DNA of 64,000 nucleotides from Pedobacter roseus (GCF_014395225.1 NZ_CP060723.1:5704001-5768000), one strand, 5' to 3'. Positions 44,273-54,374 are shown, counted from the stretch's first letter. The notes: generated from the sequence alone by a model not told the origin. Made by a program: numbers and translations.

Positions 44273-45619
44273 ATGAATTATTCTACTTTAAAGAAAAGTG
44301 TTGCGCTTTCTTTAGTGGCATTAACAGGAGTTGCTTCTCTTGCTGTCGCTCAGGATGCTCCTGCAACCACTTCTGCTGTCAAGGTATTTGGCGGTAGAGG
44401 ACAGTACAGAACTTGGTCTATCGGTGTACACGGTGGTGTTTTAATGCCAGTTGTAGCTATCGGTGGTACTAACGACTTTAACAAATGGGATGCTAACTTA
44501 GGTTACGGTTTAAACATCCGTAAACAATTAGGTCACTCATTCGGTTTAGAATTAAACGGAACACGTGGTAAACTTTCTGGTACTAACGAAGGTATTTCTA
44601 ACCCAGCTGTGAAAGATTTCGAAACTGAATTACAATATGCTGTAGATTTACGTGGTGTTGTTAACGTAGGTTCTATCGATTTCTTACGTCGTGAGAACTC
44701 AGTAGGTTTCTTCTTAACTGCTGGTGCTGGTTATATGGCTTATGCTCCAAAAATCACTTTAGCAAATGGTTCACAAATCGACTGGAAAGGTAAGGCTGTA
44801 GGTCCTGCTGATGACAGACATGATGCTAAAGATTACGTAAAAGGTTTCTACATTCCAGTTGGTGCTGGTGTTAAATTCAAAGTTTCTGAGCGTGTTAACT
44901 TTAACTTAGGTTACACTATGAACTTTGTTGATGCTGATAACTTAGACGGAGTTTATGCAAAAGGTCAAACTAAAGATAAATTCTCTTACGGTTATGCTGG
45001 TTTAGAATTCTCTTTAGGTTCTTCTGCTAAACCAAGTTTAGAGTGGACTAACCCATTAGCTACAATGTACGATGAGTTAAAAGATCCAACTTTACGTCAA
45101 GAAGTTGAAGCGTTGAAAAACCGTGTTTCTGCTGTTGAGAAATCTGTTGAAGATTTGAAAAAAGATACTGACGGTGACGGTGTTGCTGATCAATTCGATA
45201 AATGCCCAGGTACTCCTGCAGGTACTGCTGTTGATGGTTCAGGTTGTCCTCTTCCAAAAGCACCAGAGCCTACTGCTGCTACTAGCAATGTAACTGGTTT
45301 CGAAAAAATCGCTTTCGATTTCAACTCTTCAGTATTAAAAACTGAGTCTTACCCTACTTTAGATAAATTATCTTCAGTGTTACGTGAAAACGGTGGTAAA
45401 GTAACTGTAAACGGTTACGCTTCAAGCGAAGGTACTGCTGCATATAACTTGAAATTATCTAAAGACAGAGCTAACTCTGTTAAAACTTACTTAGTAAACT
45501 CTGGCGTAACTGCTAGTCAAGTTGCTACTAAAGGTAATGGTGAAGCTAACCCAATTGCTTCAAACGATACTGAAGAAGGTCGTATCCAAAACCGTCGTGT
45601 TGAAACTGCTAGAAACTAG
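44273..45619 (+). CDS. OmpA-family outer membrane protein
   Basis: This 448-residue protein has a signal peptide (ending ASLAVAQ, residue 27), an N-terminal beta-barrel (about 45-260), a calcium-binding type thrombospondin-3-like repeat DTDGDGVADQFDKCPGTPAG, and a C-terminal OmpA peptidoglycan-binding domain (IAFDFNSSVLKTESYPTLDKL; VNGYASSEGTAAYNLKLSKDRANSV; NRRVE). It links the outer membrane to peptidoglycan. Codon use is narrow (GGT, GCT, TTA, CGT dominate), unlike its neighbours, which indicates very high expression. A strong promoter and a terminator frame it. Confidence 0.93.
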   Translation: MNYSTLKKSVALSLVALTGVASLAVAQDAPATTSAVKVFGGRGQYRTWSIGVHGGVLMPVVAIGGTNDFNKWDANLGYGLNIRKQLGHSFGLELNGTRGKLSGTNEGISNPAVKDFETELQYAVDLRGVVNVGSIDFLRRENSVGFFLTAGAGYMAYAPKITLANGSQIDWKGKAVGPADDRHDAKDYVKGFYIPVGAGVKFKVSERVNFNLGYTMNFVDADNLDGVYAKGQTKDKFSYGYAGLEFSLGSSAKPSLEWTNPLATMYDELKDPTLRQEVEALKNRVSAVEKSVEDLKKDTDGDGVADQFDKCPGTPAGTAVDGSGCPLPKAPEPTAATSNVTGFEKIAFDFNSSVLKTESYPTLDKLSSVLRENGGKVTVNGYASSEGTAAYNLKLSKDRANSVKTYLVNSGVTASQVATKGNGEANPIASNDTEEGRIQNRRVETARN

Positions 45620-45640
45620 TATTTCAATATAAGATTTAAG

Positions 45641-45670
45641 AAAGTCCCGATGAAAATCGGGACTTTTTTT
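45641..45670 (+). terminator. Terminator after the OmpA-family gene
   Basis: AAAGTCCCGAT (45641-45651) pairs perfectly with ATCGGGACTTT (45656-45666) and runs into a stretch of seven T. Confidence 0.92.
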
Positions 45671-45704
45671 ATGCCTTTTAATTTTTGGTGTAAAGCTTTT
45701 TAGC

Positions 45705-45712
45705 TAAGTTTG
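45705..45712 (+). promoter_or_regulatory. -7 box (TAAGTTTG) directly before the 46-residue membrane protein gene
   Basis: An exact TAnnTTTG match ends 1 base before one ATG and 4 bases before a second (45714, 45717). A TTTG lies 17 bases upstream (45684-45687). Transcription would begin at the second ATG. Confidence 0.45.
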
Positions 45713-45713
45713 T

Positions 45714-45854
45714 ATGATGTACTTCTTTAGAAAAAAAGATCCTAACAGGCCAAATAATATTAATCTCAAGATTATGCATTTTATAAATGCGCTGGCTATC
45801 ACTATTTTTCTTGTGGGTATTATCTACAAGCTTATTCAGTGGCTTGCCAAATAA
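45714..45854 (+). CDS. Small one-helix membrane protein (DUF6728-like)
   Basis: A 46-codon ORF begins MMYFFRKKDPNRPNN and has one hydrophobic helix (INALAITIFLVGIIYKLI, about residues 25-42), ending WLAK. The short basic RKKDPNRP head followed by one membrane span resembles the DUF6728 family of Bacteroidota as I recall it; this name is tentative. It ends 11 bases before ridA and could be co-transcribed with it. The start could be either of two adjacent ATGs. Confidence 0.65.
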   Translation: MMYFFRKKDPNRPNNINLKIMHFINALAITIFLVGIIYKLIQWLAK

Positions 45855-45865
45855 CCATCAATCGT

Positions 45866-46246
45866 ATGAAACAAATTATTAATACTACTAATGCTCCAGC
45901 TCCAATTGGACCATATAGCCAGGCAGTACAAGCCGGAAACTTTTTATTCGTATCGGGTCAGGTAGCCATCAATCCTGAAAATGGAGAATTAAATATTGGT
46001 AATATCGAAGAGGAAACACATCAGGTAATGCGTAACCTTAAAGCAGTTTTATTGGAAGCTGGCTTAACTTTCGATCATGTAGTTAAATCGACCATTTTCC
46101 TAAGTGACATGGGGACCTTTGCACAGGTAAATGAAATTTACGGTCAGTATTTTACAGCTGATTTTCCTGCCCGCGAAACGGTTCAGGTTTCAGTGCTGCC
46201 TAAAAATGTTAATGTAGAAATCTCTGTAATTGCCATTGTAGGTTAA
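45866..46246 (+). CDS. ridA: RidA-family enamine/imine deaminase
   Basis: This 126-residue protein hydrolyses reactive 2-aminoacrylate-type enamines made by PLP enzymes. It starts at ATG 45866 (MKQIINTTNAPAPIGPYSQAVQAG). It has the family's GPYSQA motif, FVSGQVAINP, FLSDMGTFAQVNEIYGQYF and PARETVQVSVLPKNVNVEISVIAIV, with the conserved arginine (PARET) that binds the substrate carboxylate. The frame also opens upstream, but those residues are not family-like. Confidence 0.93.
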   Translation: MKQIINTTNAPAPIGPYSQAVQAGNFLFVSGQVAINPENGELNIGNIEEETHQVMRNLKAVLLEAGLTFDHVVKSTIFLSDMGTFAQVNEIYGQYFTADFPARETVQVSVLPKNVNVEISVIAIVG

Positions 46247-46279
46247 TTTTGGTATTAAAAAATAGTAAATAATTTATAG

Positions 46280-46327
46280 CAGGCATTATTTCTTAGGTTA
46301 TCTAAGGAACAGTGCCTGTTTCTTTTT
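46280..46327 (+). terminator. Terminator after ridA
   Basis: CAGGCA (46280-46285) pairs with TGCCTG (46313-46318), with an inner CTTAG/CTAAG hairpin, followed by TTTCTTTTT. Confidence 0.6.
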
Positions 46328-46473
46328 GCAGCGTAAACAATTTTGCTGCGTTTTCTATTTTTAAAGCGGGATAAACCTTCTCAACTATTCGCCTATTTGC
46401 TTTTACTGCTGTCGATCGTTATTTTTAATGCACAGTTGATAAAATTGTTATTTATAAGAAACGGTAAAATATT

Positions 46474-48578
46474 TTGTTTAATTCGGTATTAGATACACCT
46501 GTTGAGTTTTTAAAAGGCGTTGGTCCTAGTCGTGCTGATGTTTTAAAAAAAGATCTCGGCCTGTTTACCTATCAGGACATGCTTGCGCATTATCCTTTTA
46601 GGTATATCGATCGTACAAAATATTTTAAGATCAATCAGCTTAATCCCGATTCGCAGTATATTCAGATTATCGGTCGCGTAATCAGTAAAAAAGTAATCGG
46701 AGATAAAAGGGCTAAACGTATTGTTGCCGTTTTTAAGGATGAAACGGGTATCATGGAACTGGTCTGGTTCCAGAGTCTAAAATGGGTTGATGATAACATT
46801 ACGGTTGGTACGGCTTATGTGGCTTTTGGAAAACCGACCATATTTAACGGTACATTTAGTATTTCTCACCCCGAAATGGAGCTCTATCAGCGCAAACAGG
46901 TAGGCAGGGGGAACCTTACGCTTCAGCCAGTTTATAATTCAACAGAAAAGCTTAAAAAGTTTAACCTCGATTCTAAAGGGTTACAGCGTTTAATAGCTGG
47001 GCTTCTGGATCAGATTATTCCACAGGTTCCTGAAAATTTACCACAATACATTATTGATAAGTATCAGCTGCCCGATAAAAGGGTGGCACTGTTAAATATT
47101 CATTTTCCAAAGAATCAAAAAGATTTAAATGCTGCGGAAAGACGGCTCAAATTTGAAGAGTTATTCTTTATCCAATTACAGCTTTTGCATAATAAACACT
47201 TACGCCAATTAAAATTTAAGGGGTTACCTTTGAAAAAGTTGGCGAAAAGGTGAACCGTTTTTATAAAGAGTTTTTACCTTTTGAGTTAACCAATGCACAG
47301 AAGCGGGTAGTTAAAGAAATCAGAATTGATACACAGCGTGGGGTGCAGATGAACCGGCTTGTACAGGGCGACGTAGGAAGCGGTAAAACTGCCGTAGCAT
47401 TGATGAGTATGCTTTTGGCAAACGACAATGGCTATCAGGCCTGCATGATGGCTCCGACCGAAATTTTGGCCCGTCAGCACTATGCTTCAATCACTGAACT
47501 GATCACTGATGATTTGGTTAAGGTGGCCATTTTAACCGGTAATACCAAAAAGAAAGACCGTACCATTTTACACGAACAGTTGGAAAGTGGCGAAATTGAT
47601 ATCTTAATCGGTACCCATGCTTTAATTGAAGATAAAGTTCAGTTCAGGAACTTGGGTTTGGTGGTAATTGATGAGCAGCACCGTTTTGGTGTGGAGCAGC
47701 GTGCTAAACTTTGGCGAAAGAATGTTATTCCACCACATATCCTGGTGATGACCGCTACGCCCATTCCGCGTACGCTGGCGATGACTTTATATGGTGACCT
47801 GGATGTTTCTATCATCGACGAACTACCAGCCGGAAGAAAACCTATTGAAACGAAACACCTTTACGAAGGACAGCGCCTGAGGATGTTCGGTTTTATGAAA
47901 CAGGAGATTGCCAAGGGCAGGCAGGTATATATTGTTTATCCATTGATCAAAGAAAGCGAAAAGCTTGATCTTTTACATCTCGAAGCTGGAATTGAACAAT
48001 TGAGTTATCAGTTTCCACGGCCGGATTACCAGATGAGCATTGTACATGGCCAGATGCCAAATGCCGACAAGCAGTTCGAAATGCAGCAATTTATTGATGG
48101 CAAGAGCCAGATAATGGTGGCTACAACTGTAATTGAAGTAGGGGTAAATGTGCCGAATGCTTCTGTAATGGTGATTGAGAATTCCGAGCGGTTCGGGCTT
48201 TCACAGCTTCACCAGCTGCGTGGTAGGGTTGGGCGTGGGGCCGAACAATCTTTCTGTATTTTAATGAGCGGCCAAAAACTGAGCAAAGAGGGAAAAATCC
48301 GCCTGGAAACCATGGTGAGAACCAATAATGGTTTTGAAATTTCTGAAATCGATCTGCAGCTTCGTGGTCCCGGCGATATTACAGGCACACAACAAAGCGG
48401 AGTTTTAGATCTGAAACTCGCTGATTTGGCTAAGGATCAGGTCATTTTATCAGAGGCTCGCAACACAGTTATCGAACTCTTTTCAGAAGATCCCCAACTA
48501 GAAAAGCCAGAAAATGCAACTTTGAAAGCCTACCTGAAAAAATTAGAAAGAGGCATTTCTCTTGATAAGATTAGTTAA
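46474..48578 (+). pseudogene. recG: ATP-dependent DNA helicase RecG, interrupted by a -1 frameshift
   Basis: Two overlapping frames, 46474-47253 (259 residues) and 47250-48578 (442 residues), together make a normal-length RecG (about 700 residues), the helicase that regresses stalled forks. The first holds the wedge/OB domain (EFLKGVGPSRADVL; AVFKDETGIMELVWFQ); the second holds the motor with GDVGSGKT, DEQHRFGVEQR, ATPIPRTLA and the QLRGRVGRG motif. The frame breaks at about 47220-47231: adding one T to CCTTT before GAAAAAG restores FEKVGEKVNRFYKEFLPFEL. Both halves keep conserved motifs, so the break is recent, a sequencing error, or recoded. The start is TTG at 46474. Confidence 0.9.
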
Positions 48579-49029
48579 TCCAATAATCCGTTCCGGGTTT
48601 ATTCCATTTTTACAATAAAATTTACGGCCGTATTATTTGTACTACTGTATATGATATGTGAATGTTTTTTTGAGCTACGTAAGGCTCAAAAATTATTATT
48701 TTATATTTTTTTTTAAATTCCTAATATTCCTATATTGCGTGTAACCAAATATAAACTGTTGATATGACGTTTATAAAAACTGGGTATATACACTCAGTAA
48801 TTTATTAGTCCTAACATAGTTTGTTTATCAGATAAGAGGGTTTCATGATGGTTAACAGCGATTTATTGTCTTAATCAGTAAGAAATTAAGTAATTTCTTA
48901 GGGGTAGAGCGATGTAGATAATTATTTCAATAGATCGGATTTTAATAATGCAAGTGATGAGCGCTTAAGCTTACTCATGAGTATTAAATAGTATTACAAT
49001 CAATATCTAACCAAAATAAATTGAAAACT
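48579..49029. other. Upstream region of the SusC gene
   Basis: A 451-base AT-rich gap with no credible ORF. I see no consensus -33/-7 promoter, no terminator for recG, and no sigma/anti-sigma or hybrid-sensor gene that would normally control a SusCD pair. Confidence 0.4.
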
Positions 49030-52000
49030 ATGAAAAAAAATCTATTGAGGACTTTTGCCAAAAGTAGCATGTTTCTTGTTTGTGGTAGTTGTCTTGTCTT
49101 TTCATCATCTGCCAGCACAACGCCTAGCAAATTACTGCACAAAAAAGAACCCTTTGATTTTTACAAACCTCCCCTCCAGGACATCATCGTGAAGGGAAAG
49201 GTTACGGATGCCAAAGGGCCGATACCAGGCGTAAGTGTTAAATTAAAGGGCGGTACAGCAACTACGGTAACCGATGGTTCCGGAAATTTTAGCATCAAAG
49301 TACCTGAAGATGCAACACTGGTGTTTACCTATGTGGGTTATGTAGATCAGGAGATACAGGTAAAAAATCAAACGAGTATTAATGTCCGCTTGACGGAAAC
49401 CAATCAAAACCTTTCGGAAGTTATAGTAGTGGGCTATGGAACCCAGAAGAAAGCCGTTGTATCAGGTGCTGTTGCTTCAGTAAAAGGTACAGAACTGGCT
49501 AAATCTTCATCTGTAAACTTAACAAACTCTTTAGCAGGACGTTTACCGGGCGTAACGGCATTGCAAAGTAGCGGAGAACCGGGTTATGATGGCTCTACTA
49601 TCAGGATCCGTGGTACCAATTCACTTGGAAACAACAATGCATTAATTGTAATTGATGGAATTCCTAACCGTGCGGGCGGTATCGAAAGGTTAAATCCAAA
49701 CGATATTGAAAGCGTATCGGTTTTAAAGGATGCATCTGCCGCCATCTATGGTTCGCAGGCAGCCAACGGGGTAATTTTGATTACCACTAAATTAGGTAAA
49801 TCTGGTAAGCCACAATTTTCTTACGATTTTAGCTACGGTTTGCAACAACCCACGCGTATACCTAAAATGGCCAATTCGGTACAATACGCAGAAATTTTGA
49901 ATGAGCTGAATATCTTTGGTTCAGATCTTAATCCAAACGAATGGTCGGCCGCCTGGAACAGTTTTAAAACAACCGGTTCTTACCTGTCAACAGGTGGAAA
50001 AACGATTAATGCAGCCTATAAACCAGATGAAATTAGAAAATTTGGCGATGGATCGGATCCTCTACGATATCCTAATACAGACTGGTTTAAAACTACTTTC
50101 CAAAACTGGTCGCCTCAGCAAAGGCATAATGTTCAGATTAACGGAGGTAGCGAAAACGTAAAATACCTGGTTTCTCTGGGCTATCTGGATCAGGATGGCT
50201 ATTATAAAAACTCTGCCACAGGATATAAGCAATATGATATGCGTTTTAACCTGGAAGCAAAATTGAGTAAATACATCACCACCACATTAGGGGTAACTGC
50301 AAGAGAAGAAGATCGTAATTTTCCAACAGTAGGCGCTGGCGATATCTTCAGGTTTTTAATGAGGGGAAGGCCGACTGAAATTGCAATTTGGCCAAATGGT
50401 CAGCCGGGAAGGGATATTGAATATGGTTATAACCCAGTAGTATCTACTACAGATTTAACTGGCTACAATAAAGATATCAGAGATTACTTTCAAACCACTG
50501 GTAAAGTAGAAATTAAAATTCCTGGTGTTGAAGGATTAAAAGTAACCGGAACTGCTGCGATAGATAAATATTCAGGCAGACAGAAAAACTGGCAATTACC
50601 CTGGACGCTTTACGATTGGGACAAAAAAACCTTTCAGGCTGATGGCGTAACACCAGTATTAACAGGAACAGTAAGGTCGCAATATACCGATCCAAGACTT
50701 AGAGAAACTGCTGGCGGACAATTAGCCATCAACTTAACCGGAATGATTAATTACGATAAAAAAATCGGCGATCATACCATTGGTTTAATGGCAGGTGTAA
50801 CCCGGGAAAAAGTAACTAACGACGGTTTTACTGCTTTTAGAAGATATTTTCTTTCATCAGCAATCGAGCAATTATTGGCAGGTGATGAGAAAGAACAATC
50901 ATTAGGAAATAATCCCGGCGATCCGAACAATTTATTTAACAGGGCCCGCTTAAGCTATTTTGGAAGAGCAGGCTATAACTATAAAGAAAAATACCTTGCC
51001 GAATTTTTATGGCGGGTAGATGGTTCATACATTTTTCCAACAGCCAGACGTTTTGGTTTCTTCCCAGGGGTATCGGTGGGTTGGCGATTATCAGAAGAAC
51101 AGTTTTTTAAAGAAAATGTTAAGTTCGTTGACAATTTAAAATTAAGGGCATCTTATGGTCAGATGGGTGCTGAAGCCTATTTCGGAGACGCGCTGCAGGA
51201 ATATCAGTACCTGAGTTTAATGAATTTTGGTACTTATGTTTTTAATGATTTAATCACTAAATCGTTAACTGAAGGTAAGGTGCCCAATTTAGATTTTGGA
51301 TGGGAAGTAGCCAACAATATGAACATCGGTTTAGATGCATCTTTTCTAAAAAGCAGACTATCACTTGAATTAGATTATTTTTATAACAAGAGAACAAACA
51401 TCCTGATCAGCAGAGGAAGTTCAGTGCCTGAAAGTTCGGGTATTGTAGACCGCTTACCGCCTGTTAATTTAGGAAAGGTAAATAATAAAGGTTTCGAGTT
51501 TAAATTAAGTTATAACGATAGGATTGGCGATTTAAATTATGGTGTGAGTGTAAATGGCGGTTATGCTAAAAATGAAATCATTTTTTGGGATGAAACCCCT
51601 GGTGCTCCGGAGTGGCAACGCTCAACTGGCCGCGTAACCAACTCCTGGTTAGTGTATGATTATGATGGTGTTTTTAAAGATCAGGCAGAGGTTAATGCCA
51701 ATACACTTAATTATAGTGCACTCACCAGCAATTTACGTCCTGGCGATATGAAGTTTAAAGACATCAACGGTGATGGCAAAATCAATGCTGACGATAAAAT
51801 TCGCTTGGATAAAAACGGTACGCCGACCTTTACCGGAGGTTTTAACTTCAATCTACAATATAAAGGGTTCGATTTATCTGTATTGATTCAGGGTGCAACT
51901 GGTGGTATGCAGATTGTTGGTTTAACTGAATCGGGTGATATTGGTAATTTCTTAGAGTGGTCATACCAAAACCGCTGGAGCATTGATAACCCAAGTTCCG

Positions 52001-52302
52001 TAAATCCGCGTTTATCAAACCGTGGCGCTACCTATTATACAGATAGTAACAATGCACTGAACAATACTTATTGGTTAAGGAGCAATAATTATATCAGACT
52101 TAAAAACGTGGAGTTAGGTTATACATTACCGACTACTTTAGTTGAAAAAGTTGGCTTGAACAGTGTAAGGGTTTATGCGAACGGATTGAACCTGGCCACC
52201 CTTGATAAAATCAAAATTTGGGATCCCGAATCGACCAATTCAAGTGGTCAGTATTACCCACAGGCCAGGGTAATTAATTTTGGTATTAAAGCCGCGTTTT
52301 AA
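49030..52302 (+). CDS. SusC/RagA-family TonB-linked outer membrane transporter
   Basis: This protein of about 1090 residues starts at ATG 49030 (a TTG 9 bases earlier is in frame). A signal peptide ends near SSSAS, then comes a carboxypeptidase-like domain (VKGKVTDAKGPIPGVSVKLKGG; SIKVPEDATLVFTYVGY). The SusC hallmark LSEVIVVGYGTQKKAVVSGAV comes next, followed by the plug (RIRGTNSLGNNNALIVIDGIP; ISVLKDASAAIYGSQAANGVILITTK, here beginning SVSVLKDASA) and a beta-barrel ending INFGIKAAF. It forms an energy-dependent import pore with the SusD protein encoded directly downstream. The ligand is unknown; no glycoside hydrolase or peptidase gene accompanies it here. Confidence 0.95.
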   Translation: MKKNLLRTFAKSSMFLVCGSCLVFSSSASTTPSKLLHKKEPFDFYKPPLQDIIVKGKVTDAKGPIPGVSVKLKGGTATTVTDGSGNFSIKVPEDATLVFTYVGYVDQEIQVKNQTSINVRLTETNQNLSEVIVVGYGTQKKAVVSGAVASVKGTELAKSSSVNLTNSLAGRLPGVTALQSSGEPGYDGSTIRIRGTNSLGNNNALIVIDGIPNRAGGIERLNPNDIESVSVLKDASAAIYGSQAANGVILITTKLGKSGKPQFSYDFSYGLQQPTRIPKMANSVQYAEILNELNIFGSDLNPNEWSAAWNSFKTTGSYLSTGGKTINAAYKPDEIRKFGDGSDPLRYPNTDWFKTTFQNWSPQQRHNVQINGGSENVKYLVSLGYLDQDGYYKNSATGYKQYDMRFNLEAKLSKYITTTLGVTAREEDRNFPTVGAGDIFRFLMRGRPTEIAIWPNGQPGRDIEYGYNPVVSTTDLTGYNKDIRDYFQTTGKVEIKIPGVEGLKVTGTAAIDKYSGRQKNWQLPWTLYDWDKKTFQADGVTPVLTGTVRSQYTDPRLRETAGGQLAINLTGMINYDKKIGDHTIGLMAGVTREKVTNDGFTAFRRYFLSSAIEQLLAGDEKEQSLGNNPGDPNNLFNRARLSYFGRAGYNYKEKYLAEFLWRVDGSYIFPTARRFGFFPGVSVGWRLSEEQFFKENVKFVDNLKLRASYGQMGAEAYFGDALQEYQYLSLMNFGTYVFNDLITKSLTEGKVPNLDFGWEVANNMNIGLDASFLKSRLSLELDYFYNKRTNILISRGSSVPESSGIVDRLPPVNLGKVNNKGFEFKLSYNDRIGDLNYGVSVNGGYAKNEIIFWDETPGAPEWQRSTGRVTNSWLVYDYDGVFKDQAEVNANTLNYSALTSNLRPGDMKFKDINGDGKINADDKIRLDKNGTPTFTGGFNFNLQYKGFDLSVLIQGATGGMQIVGLTESGDIGNFLEWSYQNRWSIDNPSSVNPRLSNRGATYYTDSNNALNNTYWLRSNNYIRLKNVELGYTLPTTLVEKVGLNSVRVYANGLNLATLDKIKIWDPESTNSSGQYYPQARVINFGIKAAF

Positions 52303-52335
52303 ATGTATAGCTATTTATCAATTACAATCAAGAAT

Positions 52336-54210
52336 ATGAAAGCAACAAATAAAAATATAAAGCTCTATATATTAGTTTCGATTACTTTTCTCGCAGTTTC
52401 CTGTAAGAAAGATTTTATGGATGTAAATCCGCCTGATAAAATATCTTCGGAATTGGTATGGAAAGACCCTGCACTTGCACAGGCCTTTGTAAATGATATT
52501 TACAATGGATTAGGAAATGGAGGGTTTTCGGAACAGATGCTGGCTTCAGTTTCCGACGAAGCTATGTTTACCCACCCAACCCGTGGTATCGATCTGATCA
52601 ATAATGGAACCATTAATCCTTCTACCTTAGGGTGGATAGATGATACCTGGGCTTACAAGCAAATGTATAACCGCATAAGGGCCTGTAATACTACTGTTGA
52701 AAGAATTGTAGGTGGCGATAATGGCCTGAGCAGCCAGTCGTTAAAAGATCAGTTATTAGGCGAGGCCTATTTCTTACGTGCTTATTTCTATCAGCAATTA
52801 TTACGTTATTATGGTGCTGTACCTATTATTACCAAAACATACGCGTTAACTGATGATTTTAAAATCAAACGTAATACTTATGAGGAATGTGTAAACTTTA
52901 TCGTAAAAGATTGCGACGAAGCCAATAGATTGCTAACAGGCAAAACGCTTGATAAAGGACGTACCACTGCATTGGCAGCATTGGCACTTAAATCGAGAGT
53001 ATTAATTTATGCTGCAAGCGACCTGCATGACAGAGCCAAACTTACTTCGAAAATTACAGGTATTGCTGCGCAAAAATTAGATTTTTTAAGTTATGCCAGT
53101 GGCAGCCAGCCAGACCGTTATCGGTTGGCGCAAACTGCTGCTAAAGCCGTTATGGATTTAGGTACAGGTTACAAATTAGATCTTGCTGCTCCGGCTTCTG
53201 TTGCCAACGGTCAGTTAAACTATAAAAGTATCGCAATGGGCGGGGCAAGTAAAGCCCCTGGTATAGATGCAACAGCCGCATCAGAATTAATTTTTGCCCG
53301 TTATTTTATTATCCAGAGCAACATTAAACATGCGCAGCAAAATGGACCAAATGGTTATCATAACTGGGCGGGTAACACGCCTATCGGTTTATTGGTAGAT
53401 GATTATGAAATGCAGGATGGATCCAAATTTAACTGGGCAAACGCTGCACAAAAGGCAAACCCTTATCAAAGCAGAGACCCGCGTTTTTATGCCACCGTTT
53501 TATATGATGGTGCGGGTTGGAAACCACGCGATAAAGCTTCGGGCAATGTTGATCCTGCTAGCCAGATTCAGACTGGTATTTATGATTTAATGGACAATAG
53601 TGGCAGAATCGATTTTAAAGGTTTAGATACCCGTGGAAGTTCGATTGAAAACTGGAACGGCAGCTGGACAGGTTATTATTACCATAAATTTATCGATCCG
53701 GATCCAACCATTGTAGATGCTTCTATGTCGCAAAACGTGCCATGGCCATTCTTTAGGTACACCGAAGCCGTATTTAATTATATTGAAGCGAGTATAGAGT
53801 TAGGAGAACTGGGTAATGCTACAACCTGGTTGAACAAAATCCGTTTCAGGGCAGGCATGCCAGCTGTAACCGCAACAGATCAGGCCGGACTTAGAGAAGT
53901 TTACCGCCACGAACGGCGTATAGAAATGGCTTACGAAGAGCAGCGTTATCATGATACCCGCAGGTGGTTAATTGCTGGTGAAACATTGGGCAGAAAAGTT
54001 ACTTATATCAAGGTTACTGGTAAATTTAAAGCTGGTAAAACCATGTCGGCCCCTTATCATTACGATCCAACAGTATACGATTATACTTATAGTCCGGTTG
54101 AAGAAAATGCGCAAGAGAACAGAAGCTGGGATAATAAACTTTATTTCAGGCCATTTAGCCGTGATGAAGTAAATAAAAATAATTTACTCGAACAAAATCC
54201 GGGGTACTAA
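52336..54210 (+). CDS. RagB/SusD-family nutrient-binding lipoprotein
   Basis: This protein of about 624 residues starts at ATG 52336 (MKATNKNIKLYILVSITFLAVSC), a lipoprotein signal with the lipobox cysteine near residue 23. SusD landmarks are LLGEAYFLRAYFYQQLLRYYGAVPII (TPR-like helices), NTYEECVNFIVKDCDEA, ALKSRVLIYAA and, at the C-terminus, LREVYRHERRIEMAYEEQRYHDTRRWLIAGE. It lies on the cell surface as the lid of the SusC channel. It follows SusC immediately. The in-frame start at 52303 is less likely. Confidence 0.93.
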   Translation: MKATNKNIKLYILVSITFLAVSCKKDFMDVNPPDKISSELVWKDPALAQAFVNDIYNGLGNGGFSEQMLASVSDEAMFTHPTRGIDLINNGTINPSTLGWIDDTWAYKQMYNRIRACNTTVERIVGGDNGLSSQSLKDQLLGEAYFLRAYFYQQLLRYYGAVPIITKTYALTDDFKIKRNTYEECVNFIVKDCDEANRLLTGKTLDKGRTTALAALALKSRVLIYAASDLHDRAKLTSKITGIAAQKLDFLSYASGSQPDRYRLAQTAAKAVMDLGTGYKLDLAAPASVANGQLNYKSIAMGGASKAPGIDATAASELIFARYFIIQSNIKHAQQNGPNGYHNWAGNTPIGLLVDDYEMQDGSKFNWANAAQKANPYQSRDPRFYATVLYDGAGWKPRDKASGNVDPASQIQTGIYDLMDNSGRIDFKGLDTRGSSIENWNGSWTGYYYHKFIDPDPTIVDASMSQNVPWPFFRYTEAVFNYIEASIELGELGNATTWLNKIRFRAGMPAVTATDQAGLREVYRHERRIEMAYEEQRYHDTRRWLIAGETLGRKVTYIKVTGKFKAGKTMSAPYHYDPTVYDYTYSPVEENAQENRSWDNKLYFRPFSRDEVNKNNLLEQNPGY

Positions 54211-54226
54211 ACTGACCATGCTAGAT

Positions 54227-54260
54227 AACCCGATGGATCCTGGGATTCATCGGGTTTTTT
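54227..54260 (+). terminator. Terminator of the SusCD operon
   Basis: AACCCGATG (54227-54235) pairs with CATCGGGTT (54248-54256), followed by T to 54260, 17 bases after the SusD stop. Confidence 0.88.
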
Positions 54261-54349
54261 GTGGAATAAAGATTGGTCATTTTTACTTTTTAATGGAAAA
54301 AGAACTGATCTTAAACGTTTATCCATTCCCATATTTAATTTTCATAGCG

Positions 54350-54357
54350 TAGTTTTG
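54350..54357 (+). promoter_or_regulatory. -7 box (TAGTTTTG) for the MFS gene
   Basis: An exact TAnnTTTG match, 17 bases before the GTG start at 54375. Confidence 0.45.
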
Positions 54358-54374
54358 CAAATAAACTTTTTTCT

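Noticed and set aside
47225..47245. Programmed -1 frameshift in recG
   Set aside because: The run GAAAAAG is not a good slippery heptamer and no programmed shift is known to me for RecG; a missing base is simpler. Kept only as an alternative.
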